A stretch of DNA of 64,000 nt, from the NCBI GenBank assembly GCA_002224055.1, contig AZLU01000013.1, positions 1 to 64,000 of the forward strand, given 5' to 3'. A program made the position numbers and the translations under genes. Each line of letters opens with the position of its first letter. The first letter of the stretch is position 1. The DNA is from Pezizomycotina sp. ARF18 (Eukaryota > Ascomycota). Below are positions 21,138 to 31,620 of the stretch, piece by piece. The notes below the pieces were generated by a model. That model saw only the letters and a list, made by a program, of their open reading frames with translations. It made no database searches and had not been told where the DNA came from.

Positions 21138-24100
21138 ATGTTGAGACGAATAAGCTCTCCTGTATCCGTGCAGATAATTCGCTGCTCAGCAACTCGTCAA
21201 CAGGCTCGGACAGTGAAGATGAGGGTCAACGCCCAAGCCACACTGCCACCGCTTCGTCCTAAGAAGGTCTTTGAGGAAGCGAGTGTTATGCGCAAGCCCT
21301 CAGAGCTCTATTTTGCTTGTTCGTCCGAAGACGGCCTCGAAGACTCCGCAGACAGCAATGATGAGGTTGAATGGAATATGTCTCCACTAACACTGCCGAT
21401 GGTCAACAACGGCGCGGGCTGTTTATCGATCGAGTTGAAGGTAAGAGAACTTTGCGTATTCTCCTCATATTGCTTCACTATTGGATAATTACTATAATAT
21501 CATATTCTTTTTTTTCCCTTCCAAGTAGCTAAACAACACTAAATATATTTAATTATCATTAATTCTTCGATTACTTTCAATATGAAAAACAAAAAAGCCA
21601 AAGAAAAAATAAATAATTAATTTAAATATATAACCAAATACTTAAGTAACTAACACTTACTATTGGCCAAATAAAACAAATAGTTAGTGAACAGTCATTA
21701 TTAAATTATTGTTGTTCGTTTATTATTATTTTTAAATCTATTCATTTATTTTATTTATTCATTTATTATTATGATGATTATTATTTTTAAAAAAAAATAA
21801 ATCCCACAAAAATATTTAAAAAAAAATATCACACTCAGAATACTTCGTATATTTATTTATTTTTCACTATAATACTTGAACATCATTTTTTTTTTTTTTG
21901 CCCTTCTCTCTTTACCATGTTAAAACTATTCCATAAAGGATTTCTACAATCAACCGATTTCTTCATTTACCCTCTAACAATACCTTATTTCTAGTCTTCG
22001 CCAGTGGAAAATCTATCAACACTAAAAAACCTCCTACCTTGTCGACACTATCAGACCCATCGAAAGCAACGACTACCATAATAATTGACCGTTAAATGCT
22101 TTCAGGATTCTAGCGGAGGCTTCGAGGAAACAAGTGCAAACAAACATATTAGTGAAAGAGAAGAAGAAGAATCGACAAACGAATTCAGGAAGGAATTCCC
22201 AAGGAAGCCAATTGGAAAATTCTAAAGTAAAGTCAGAAAACATGCCGCCGATTGGAAGAATGTTAGGAGGGGGCTTCGGGCACGCTATTGGTGGCGTGAA
22301 CGACCCACTCAGAGAAGCGGTTCTTTTGTAATAGACGGGGCCGTGATGAGCAGCATCAAGCACCAGCGTCTGCTGCTTCTGAAAGCGAGTTCGACCTAAC
22401 CGAATCTTCGAGCGAAGAAATATCAGAGCCGGAGAGTGAAGAGATATCAGAGCCGGAGAGTGAGGAAGATGCCCCATACACCGGTTCAGAAAAGGAGAAC
22501 CGCGCTTCAAAGTCGAGACAAAAGGCCAAAAAGCCGGCAGCGGCCTACGCAGCAGAGAAAACCAAAAGCGAGAACAGGAGCTGTTGCTGAGAATAAAGTC
22601 GACGCGCCGATTGGGGCCGACAGAAATTTTGGAACCCGCCAACGGATTCGGATCTGCCTCCCTTGTACAAATCACCGACATCTTTACGGATATAGTTACC
22701 AGGACTCCAGAACTACAGGACCTTGCCAAACATTTGAATGGGCGAAAGTTGCGTTTGGCGACGATGTGCTCCGGCACGGAGAGTCCGTTGCTCGCTCTCA
22801 ATATGATTACCCATGCTATGAAGGAGCAATTCGACGTTTCATTCGAGATCGACCACCTTTTTCTCCTGCGAGATCGTCCCGTTCAAACAAGCATATATTG
22901 AACGCAATTTCAAGCCAAAGCTACTTTTCAGAGATATTCGGGAACTTGGAACGATGAAGCGTAAGTAGAGAATTATGCTCGATCTCTTAGTTTAATCGAC
23001 CTCTTTGCCTATTTTAGCGTGTTTCCATACTAGACGTTAACTAATATGACTGTGAACACACAAGGACTACCTGCTACGGCGCTCGAGTACCAGTACCAGG
23101 AGATTGCGATTTATTAGTCGCTGGTACTTCATGTGTCGACTACTCCGGTCTAAACAACAGCAAGAAGTCAATTACCGCCGGTGGTGAGTCTGGCGCCACA
23201 TTTTTCTCCATGATGAAATGGGTCAACAAACATCGCCCGAGAATCGTAATCGTGGAGAATGTCAGCAGCGCCCCTGGCCAAGAATGACTGCCGAGTTCAG
23301 AAACGCTGGCTATAAGTCAGAATTCTGCCGTTTCGACACCAAAGACTACTACATCCCGCACACGAGGAACCGTGGGTATTTGATTGCAATTAAATCGGAT
23401 TCTTCGAAGGTGACCGACCAGTGGATCAAGAAAGTGCAGAGCATGAAGCGACCAGCGTCCTGCACTTTGAGAGTTTCCTTTTTAGACCGCGATGACCCAA
23501 GAGCGTATGAGGCGTTTCAAAGGCTAGCGAATCGAACGACAGGAATAATCCCCCGTGGGACGCTTGCCAGATCAGACACGAGCGTGAGCGCCACAAATAC
23601 CAGCTTGGATCCCACCGACCTCTTTTGGGCGGGCAAGATGGTGCAAAGATGACACCCCCTAGCAATTTCATGTGTCATGGGTGGCTAAGCAGCCTGACCG
23701 CGTTGCCGATGCGATTGAAATCATGTACTTACGGAATGCCTTGGCAACGTTGACTCCTGTTATAAAACGTAAGTGCAAATTTATATTCATCCCACCCCCA
23801 CCCTTTTATTTCTCTCTACAAAACCAGTGCCAAGTATCTCAGCTAACATTACTCCTTACCTGTATAACAGCCAAATGTGGAACCTCTCCAAAATGTGGAC
23901 AGGAATATCGAAGGCTCAAGGTCTGGCATTTCTAGTTGCCTCACACCAACTGGTATTCCGTTCGTCACGACCCGCGGTGGGCCGTGCTGGGGTTGAAGCT
24001 CTTTCCCTGCAGGGACTTCCTGTCGAAACAGTTGCTGCTCACCCGGGAAACCGACTCCCAATTAATGGACCTTGCTGGAAACGCGATGAGTAGTACCGTG

Positions 24101-27100
24101 GTCGGCACATGTATTATTGCCGGTCTTCTCTCAGGAATCGACAGCTTGCCAAAAGGCGAATCTACCGCAATGGTCGGAGACGACGAAATTTCCGAGGATG
24201 TAGCAAATCACATTATCGGCGCCGAAGGACTTACACCTTCCCCTCTGGATCTCGGGTCACAATTCGCGTCGTTCAACTTGCTGGAGCTCCTTGAACAGGC
24301 TCGGCGTAGTGCCAGTCTCTGCGAATGCGAGGGAAGGACCAATCTCGTCCCTGCAAAAATTTTCAGGTGCAAGGATTGCGATTCCGTCGTTTGTGCTAAC
24401 TGACCTCAGAAGAAATTCGCCGGACTTGGATCTCTTGGCTGTATGGCGCTACTAAGGCGTTCGAATCCGAGTTACGTTTCAGAACTTTGAAGCGCGGTCG
24501 CCAGTGGACAGCATGTTACGAAGCTCCGTGCGCGCGCCTCGAGCTTTCTCTGGACCCCGCTCTGCCGGAGTGCGTCTCTTCTACATTGTACCACTGCTAG
24601 AGCCTGCAAAGAGCCCTCTTCGAGGCTGTTCGCTCGACCAGTTGCCCGTATGAGAATCGGACAACTGTTAGACAATGATAACCTGGTTTCTGGCTCATGG
24701 CGTTTGCCTACCGGTAACTGTCAACATCGATCTTCACATTAAAGGCCATGGTCCTCAAAATTCCTTCTTGGAAAAACTCACTCGGACTGGAAATGTACAA
24801 CGAGGAAATGGTCTGGTCCAAATTGGAGATAACCATGCCTGACACGGAAAAAGCAGATTCTTCGACGAACAACTACAAGGCATGTGGTCACTCCTACCAA
24901 AATGTGGTACTGCTTGCCGTGCCTTGCACCGGAAGGATAACGACACTCAAGGATCGAAGCCCTTGTTCCTCTTCTACGACCCTACTAAAGCCTCGGACCC
25001 AGGTCTCGATTCCTTTGTTGTATCGACGGACTGCAGGCGATAAGGTTCCAGAGTTGCGTCTCACAATTGCACAGATGGAGCCTTCTTGGAGTCCATCGAA
25101 TTCGGATGGTGTCGAGAAGGTAATTTGCAGCAGCAATGGCCTTTGGACGAGACTTACCTGCGCCAAGTTCGACCTATCCGTTCGTGGCAATGAACAATCC
25201 ATGACCGCCTTTGCTGGACCAAAAAGATTTCTGCACAGCATCACACCTGTCGCGAGGCCCCCGTTTTCTTCCTTGGACGAGACTTACCTGCGCCAAGTTC
25301 GACTATCCGTTCGTGCAGATGAAACAATCCATGCCGCCTTTGCTGGACCAGAAAAGATTTCTGCACAGCATCACACTGTCGCGAGCCCCCGTTTTCTTCC
25401 TGTCAGGCGATAAATTCTAACGTGTCAAAGTTGTTTCGAGCGACTGGGCCGAAGTCGAGCCAACGCAGGAGCGGAAGTTTCGCCTCTCTTTCTTGGCTGA
25501 CCGAGAGAACCAAGTCAATGGCACCATCCAGCGACTGGGCTGAGGTCCCTCAAGAATCTCTCGGTACTCACGATTGCCAACCTGTGCACCTACGCCTCCA
25601 CCCTTCGATGGCGTGAGACGCGCCAAAAATACGTACCTGTGGAAGACCCCGAAAAGGCAGCACCATACGAAGATCCTTGAAGAGCAGACCTAGCCCATGG
25701 ATGTCACAGGTTAGGCTGGTGAACGATAGATTGCTAGAGCTCCAGATAGATTAAACCTGACCACTCTTTGCCATCGAGCAATCAGCGCGCTCAGCGGACC
25801 AGCGAAACAGGTGTGTGGAAAATCGAGACGAATTACGTTCCGCGCGGTGGATTTGAACCTGGAGTCCTTCCAGCTGCACAGCAATAAAGACGATAAGCCA
25901 GCACAGCAGCCTCCGAACTTTAGGCTCTCACTCAGAAGGAACAGCTTCGGTCTTTGAGCTGGATGGTGAACAGGAATCAGGAAGCATTAGCCCATTCCAG
26001 GAGGAAGAAGATTGAAGCAGTTCACGAGCATATGTTATGGCGAGTCGCTGTTGAAAGTTTCGTGAGACCATATCCCGGAGGCATCTTGGCTGACGAAGTC
26101 GGTTTATGGCAAGACAGCTACTACACTCGGGTTGTTTTGACCATCAGCAAGGGCAGTATCAAACTCCGCCTGATAGTAAAGGGCGTATTCCCGTCAAGGC
26201 GACCCTTGTTATCGTCCCGGCTCATCTGACAAACCAATGGAGAGCCGAAGTGAGCAAATTTCTAGGAGATAGGAAGTACAAAGTTCTAGTGATCAAGACC
26301 GTTGGTGATCTGAACAAGCTTTCGATCAAGAATATCATGGACGCAGATCTAATTATCATGAGTTCAAGCTGTTTCAAGACCATACGTACCTAAAAACCTT
26401 GCGGCTTTGGCGGCAGCGTCGACGTACCCAACTGTATGACGGCGGTATGACCATTGGATTAGCGAACATTGGCGAAACTAGTCAATCAGACGCAGAGGCT
26501 GCAGCTGAAGGGCCACCGCGGTACTCACGGCCATTCGGTCTTTAGAAATCAACCCTCAAAAGACGAGGGTTGTCTCGGGGGAGTCCAAGAGGTTGGGGGT
26601 GCTGAATTATGGCAGCAATAAGCGCCAAACGCGCCAGCAACGCCCCACAAAATCTCGGAAACGTAAAGGATTAGATGACGACGATCAGACGACGACTCGG
26701 TACCGCTGCAAAGGGCAAAGCCTAAGGCAAGACGCGACAACGACCTATGGAATCTCGGCATGAAGGTAGTCCGAGACGATTGGACCCAAATCGCTCACCA
26801 CCTATCGAGAGTTTTACTTCAACCGTGTCGTCGTCGACGAGTTTACCTACAATTTCGACGACCCGAAGATCCAGACGAGTATTGTCAAGCTAGAGTCAAC
26901 GTACAAGTGGGTTCTCTCAGGTACCCCGCCTCTCGCGGACTTTGCAGATGTGAAAAACATTGCCCAGTACCTTGGTATCAACCTCGGGATTCACCACGAC
27001 TCAAATACCGGAAGCTTGGTACCGCATCTACTGATCGAAGTCTCGTCGAAGCTTTCCAATTCTTGAGATAAGAAGACCCCAACGTGCACGAAAATCGCCA

Positions 27101-28784
27101 TCAGGTTGCCCAACGCTTCTTGGACAAATTCATGCGGCAAAATACCCCAGAGTTTGCCGAAATTAAATGCGAAGAGCACCTATTCCATTTAATCTTCCAG
27201 CAGCAGAAATGGCGATTTATCTCGAACTTGATCATCACCTTGCATCTATCGGCGTGTTCTCGCGTCGCGTTCATAAGAAAGCTGGGTCTGACAAAATTGA
27301 TCGCCTTCACGAAGTTATAGGCGAAAGCTCTCCGCGGAGGAGGCACTGATGAAGAGATGCTCTCATTTCGATCTTCTCAAAATGTCTATTGATGATAGGA
27401 ATGGAAAGACTACGAACGCCTGTGAGGCTGTGTTTCAAGCGACGTCAAAAACAACTCGAAGAATAAGAAGAAATTTTCCAGGAGCTTCCAAACTTTACCA
27501 CATGCGCGACGAATACCTGAGAATCTCGGAGGTTTACGACGATGTACCCAACCTGGAACCCTGAATGCATTCCTCGCACGTCAAAGAGAAGCCATTCATG
27601 ATCCCGAAATATCACCTATCTACCATGACATCATCCGCAAGGCGGAGGACCCCAACGTCGTGCGAAGTACAATGACGATTCGGTTAAAGAAGAAAACCCA
27701 GATACACCGAGACCCAAAAAGAAGGCTAGAGTTGTTAAAGATGGCGACGAGGAAGATGACGATGGCGATCGGCAAATGCGCGACGTTATTAGGAGACGAC
27801 GGCAACACCCGGGACCAGGTCTTCGAGCTATTTGAGAAAATAAGCGCAATCACTCTCACCAGTTGCAACTCAGCAAAGAACTTCTCGCCAGGTGCAGATC
27901 ACTCCGTTATTTCGAGTGCATCAAAGATCTTCAAGCGCCAAATGCCACGAAAATGATAGTCCAATGTCCCAACTGCAACAAGGCCACACCATTTGAACAA
28001 CTAGCAATGACATCAATGCGGTCACAAGGCTGTGAGGAATGTGTCCGTCTTTGCGGCCGAAAAGAAGCATGCGTCGCCGAAAGATGGATTTCCTCTATCC
28101 CAAGGGAGACCGATGTAGTTGTATTGAAAGATCTGAGGTTAGATGATCAGGTATCTAGCCAGAAGGCTGCAAGACCATGCCGTATGGTCGAAAGATGCAC
28201 GAAGTGGTTGATCTTATCAAGTAAATTTATCTCCATATCACTACTTCTTCTTCCCCTTCCCTTTCCCTATATACTATAGTTTGAACCATTCCTAACAGTT
28301 CTATTCTTCTTCAGAAACAAAATCCCGGACGACGAAAGTTGTTCTCTTTGTTCAGTTCCCGGACCTTTTGGAAAAGTCGAAGGGGTTCTTCGGCAAAGTG
28401 GCATCTCAACTCAAAGGCTGAAAGGTTCTAAAAGTCAGACAGCTCGCCTTCTCGACGTTCCAAATAAATACGGGCCGAGTAGGATACCGGATCTTACTCC
28501 TCGAGCCACTTACCGAAGCGCAAGCGGTGCGAACATCACAAACGCGAACCACGTTATCTTCCTATCGCCCCTCTTGACGCCCACCAGCGACATCTATACA
28601 GCCTCCGAAACTCAAGCGATTTGGACGAGTGCGTCGCTTTGGACAGAAGAAAACAGTCCATGTTCATCGTTTTATAGCACTCGATACTATCGACATAACC
28701 ACATACAAAGAGCGAACTGGCAAGACGTCTCTTGAATATTATTATTCTCTACCTTTCCAGGATGTATATTGTTCATTTATTTAA
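21138..28784 (+). CDS. DNMT5: DNMT5-like cytosine methyltransferase / SNF2 ATPase, frame-disrupted
   Basis: DNMT5 enzymes couple an SNF2 ATPase to a C5-cytosine methyltransferase for maintenance CpG methylation. Motifs appear in the right order. The acidic N-terminus has two ISEPESEE repeats. Methyltransferase motif I is LRLATMCSGTESPLLALN (about 22750), followed by SCEIVPFKQAYIERNFKP. Motif IV is GTSCVDYSGLN with the catalytic Cys (about 23125). Motif VI is IVIVENV (about 23250), then DTKDYYIPHTRNRGYLIAI. Motifs IX-X give LALxGLP-like LSLQGLPVE and LMDLAGNAMSSTVVG (about 24065). A zinc cluster, CECEG..CKDCDSVVC, follows at about 24320. The SNF2 part has Walker A ILADEVGLGKTATTLGLF (about 26085, one extra T), VVVDEFT (about 26833), WVLSGTPP, then GANITNANHVIFLSPL and YTASETQAIGRVRRFGQ (about 28530-28650). 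A CPNCNKAT...CEEC cluster lies near 27965. Many one-base indels break the frame; all catalytic motifs survive. The stop is at 28784. The start at 21138 is a best guess. Confidence 0.88.
21441..22105 (+). other. Long AT-rich intron within the DNMT5-like gene
   Basis: The donor is AAG|GTAAGA at 21441 and the acceptor TTCAG at 22105. Joining them keeps the frame, SIELK to DSSGGFEETSANK. At 665 nt it is several times the other introns and very AT-rich (21500-21900, with TTATT/AATAAA repeats and a poly-T near 21887). An element insertion is possible, but no ends or coding parts are visible. Confidence 0.55.
25143..25400. repeat. Tandem duplication, two copies of about 130 bp, inside the DNMT5-like gene
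   Basis: Copy 1 is 25143-25272 and copy 2 is 25273-25400, both starting TTGGACGAGACTTACCTGCG and ending GTTTTCTTCC. Differences are almost all single-base gains or losses: GACCTATCC/GACTATCC, CATGACCGCC/CATGCCGCC, GGACCAAAAAG/GGACCAGAAAAG and CACACCTGTC/CACACTGTC. Copy 2 reads as protein in one frame (FDYPFVQMKQSM, then VFFLSGDKF). This looks like the same stretch entered twice with read errors. Confidence 0.9.
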
Positions 28785-29633
28785 CTTAACCCTTGTATAG
28801 CGATTACTTATATTATATTCAGTGCATTTGTTTTTTTTTTTTCTTTCTCTAATGTTCATTCTTTTCATGTTCAAACATATTATTCCACTCATGTATACTA
28901 ATTAGTTTCTCAGCGATCTTCACTTACGTTCCTAGCCCTGTTTTCTCAGCATATCTTCTTCAAATTTCCCAATATACACACAAGCATTCTTTTTCGGCGT
29001 TTACCCTATTTCTTCATTTCATTTTGCTCATTTTCGTCATTTTCATTACACATAACCATCATGTGAAGCGAAAGCATCAGTTCCCCGTACCTGCAACATC
29101 TACAATTTTGTAGCGTGACACTTCCTATTTTACTGTAAAATGCAGTGATAGTCGTCCAAATGTTTTATATCCTCCTTTACTAAGTGTTCCTTATATGTCT
29201 CTACATTGATTGTGTAAATGTTTCATTAGCGAGTAATGCGTGAAAATTTTTGTCAGACCGTATTTTTTTTTTTTCCACAAGTGCCTTCTGTATTAACCGC
29301 CAGAAATTATACACCACCTACCGAGGAGTACGTTTGGCTAAATCTATCTGTCGCACTTATCCATTATGTATATTTGTACTAAGCGTATATCGGAGTATCA
29401 CTACAATTTGGGGTTCTCGTACATAGTATATCTTCGTCCAAGGCCCTTGTCAAGGAAATTATTCGCCTTTTCTCCTTCAATGTATACTTTATAGCAATTC
29501 AAAAAATACTGAGGAAATTAAATGGCAAGAATTGAAAGCCAAATCGCAAGCGTTTAAAAAAAAAACACGGAGATAAGAAACCAAACACGCCAAAAGGTAA
29601 GTATATACACGCATAACTCATGCTGATGCCCAT
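28785..29633. other. Convergent 3' region between DNMT5-like and P450 genes
   Basis: T-rich 3' flanking sequence with poly-T near 28829 and 29265. No gene is recognised. Confidence 0.5.
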
Positions 29634-31620
29634 TTACGCCACACTCCTTCCCTTTGGAACCCAACGCAGCGTGATCTCCTCCGAGGCTTCATGGTGATTA
29701 TCGCCGTTGACCTGTGCAGCACGTCGTCGACGTATTCTGTCTTCCTGTGGTATGCTAACCTTTCTGCCTCAACTTCACCAAACCTGGCGATGTCTTCCTT
29801 AATACCCATCCTTTCCTGCCCTTACTTGCTGCTGACACTTCATTTCATTTTTTTCATTTTTTCCAGTGCACTCGTCCTTAATTTCCGTTGTATATATCTA
29901 ATTCGACCCGTGTCACGGAATAAGATGCTACGACGCTGCGAACTCCACCAGAGAAACCCTTACCGAGGCAAGCTCTGCGCCTTCCGAGAACGGGAAGAAG
30001 CACCCTTTGGTGTTTGAATACCTAGCGCTTAGATTTGTTGATGTGCACGTTCTCCGGTGTAGCTCCTTCCTCTTCATAGTACTCTCAGATTTATTATACT
30101 GCTTTACTGTTATCAACAATCCACCGCGATGGTTGTAGACGGATGCATCGGGGCCCCAGACTTCGACGCTCGGTTGACGTTTACGACGTCCATCGATACA
30201 TTCGTTCCCGGTGTAATAGGAACTCCATGCCGTCAGAGGTGACGAGCTTCTGGGCGGACATCTTTCTGTGCGCTCGCTTGAACATCTTGCAAGGAGGGAA
30301 CATACGCAGCGTCTCGTTCAGGAGCGCGCGCCTTCCGCAAAATTGTCGAAATCTTCGGTACGCCACTGCGAAATTGGTTTCGATCCGAAGCTCCTTTCGA
30401 CGCTTGCTGTAATTCTACGATGAGGTGCGGGTTCTGCGCTAGCTTTATCATGGTGTAGCTTATGGTGTGGCGGTGGTTTCGTGGCCAGCGATGAGCATTA
30501 TCTATTTTATATTTCAACATCAGTGACTCGGAAAAAAAAAAAAAAAAAAAAAAAAAACTTCAAAATTGTGAATATTCGTTTTTATTAGAGAATAGCGTAC
30601 GAAATGTTTCCGAAGATTTCCTGTTCGGATAGTAATTCTGTCCGCCCTCATAGGATGCACGGATGATTTGCTGACGAGATTCGCCTCGCATTCGCCTTCA
30701 TTTGCATCTTGATTTCTCGCCCGCGATCATGTCGCTCATGTAGCTCCTGAATTCAACAAAACCGTCGTATATTGTGTTAAACGCTTCGATGGTGCGTTCT
30801 TCAATCCAATGTGGGATGACCAGGATCGGAATGATACTATGTTCACAATCGCCATGGTAGTATCGAATCAGACTTGTGCGGCAGCTTCCATATGCCATTC
30901 GTGCCCTCGTCTGCCTTGCTCTTTTCCGATTTTGGGAAGGGTTCGTGGAACCACCGCTGCGCGTGACCGCCAGGAGGCCAGTGCATTTCAATTCCGAATC
31001 CAGCTCGGCTTATTATGAATAATGCCAGTCGCTCCGTGTCCATATTGAGTGTCGATATTGGCAGCCAAGCTCTGTTTGCTCGGTCCATGCCTTAAGCAAG
31101 ACCGGTGTTAGTTGAGGTTTTCTCGCCATACAAGACTATATTGGAAAAAAAAAAAAAAAAAAACATAATCAATAAATTATCGCATTAGCATGACCGTTAA
31201 ATTAAGTTGTACTAGACACAAGAAGTAAACATTCACACATACCCATCATTCTTAGAATTGAACGGCGGCCCTACAATCCTACGATGCATGTATCAGCCGT
31301 GTCGCCTTCCGTGCTAACGACATTCTGGCCATATATGCAATGGCGCCGTATTCATCTAGCGGTTTCACAAATTCGTTCTCTTAGAGAACACGTCCGCAGT
31401 AATTCTAGTATCTCTCGTCATAAGAATATGGCCTTTCCAGGTGCGACGATGAGATACGACTTGGCGCCTTCGGGATACATTTTGCTATCGAGTTGTTCGA
31501 GAAAACGCTCAAGCTCATGTGCTTGAATAGACTGACCCCGTTGTGCATCGGCTGTAGAGACGGTGGCAGACGCTTGTTGATAGCATTAGTAGCGTAGAGA
31601 AGCGCGTTGTGTTAGACCAT
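29634..31620 (-). CDS. Cytochrome P450 monooxygenase, frame-disrupted
   Basis: The pieces match a fungal P450 in order. An N-terminal part near 31500-31300 reads SYLIVAPGKAIFLTRDT, ADVFSKRTNFVKPLDEYG and NVVSTEGDT. TERLALFIISRAGFGIEMHW follows near 31060. The I-helix region is around HTISYTMIKLAQNPHL (about 30450), and the K-helix ExxR motif is NETLRMFPPC (about 30330). The heme loop reads FSEG-RRACLGKGFS (about 29975), giving FxxGxRxCxG with the ligand Cys after one indel. The end, EEITLRWVPKGRSVA, closes with a stop at 29634 and is typical of the family. Introns contain poly-A runs at about 30532-30556 and 31144-31162. The first exon with the membrane anchor was not found. No reductase, synthase or transporter lies beside it, so it is not part of a visible metabolite cluster. 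The substrate is unknown. Confidence 0.85.

Noticed and set aside
25845-25875. A tRNA-like GGTGGATTTGAACC segment
   Set aside because: It lies in the DNMT5-like coding region and no acceptor or anticodon stem can be drawn around it.
28316-28372. A CSLC-type zinc pair near the end of the DNMT5-like gene
   Set aside because: It appears only in a shifted frame. The proper frame reads KVVLFVQFPDLLEKSKGF, a normal helicase C-lobe strand.
21138-28784. Repeat-induced point mutation as the cause of the broken DNMT5-like frame
   Set aside because: The breaks are insertions and deletions rather than C-to-T changes, and single-copy genes such as eL42 show the same pattern.
29740-29790. A YVDD motif suggesting a reverse transcriptase
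   Set aside because: The surrounding residues (TEYVDDVLHRSTAIITMKP) belong to the P450 C-terminal region, and no other polymerase motif is near.
29634-31620. A secondary-metabolite cluster around the P450
   Set aside because: No synthase, terpene cyclase, transporter or pathway regulator is recognisable on either side.
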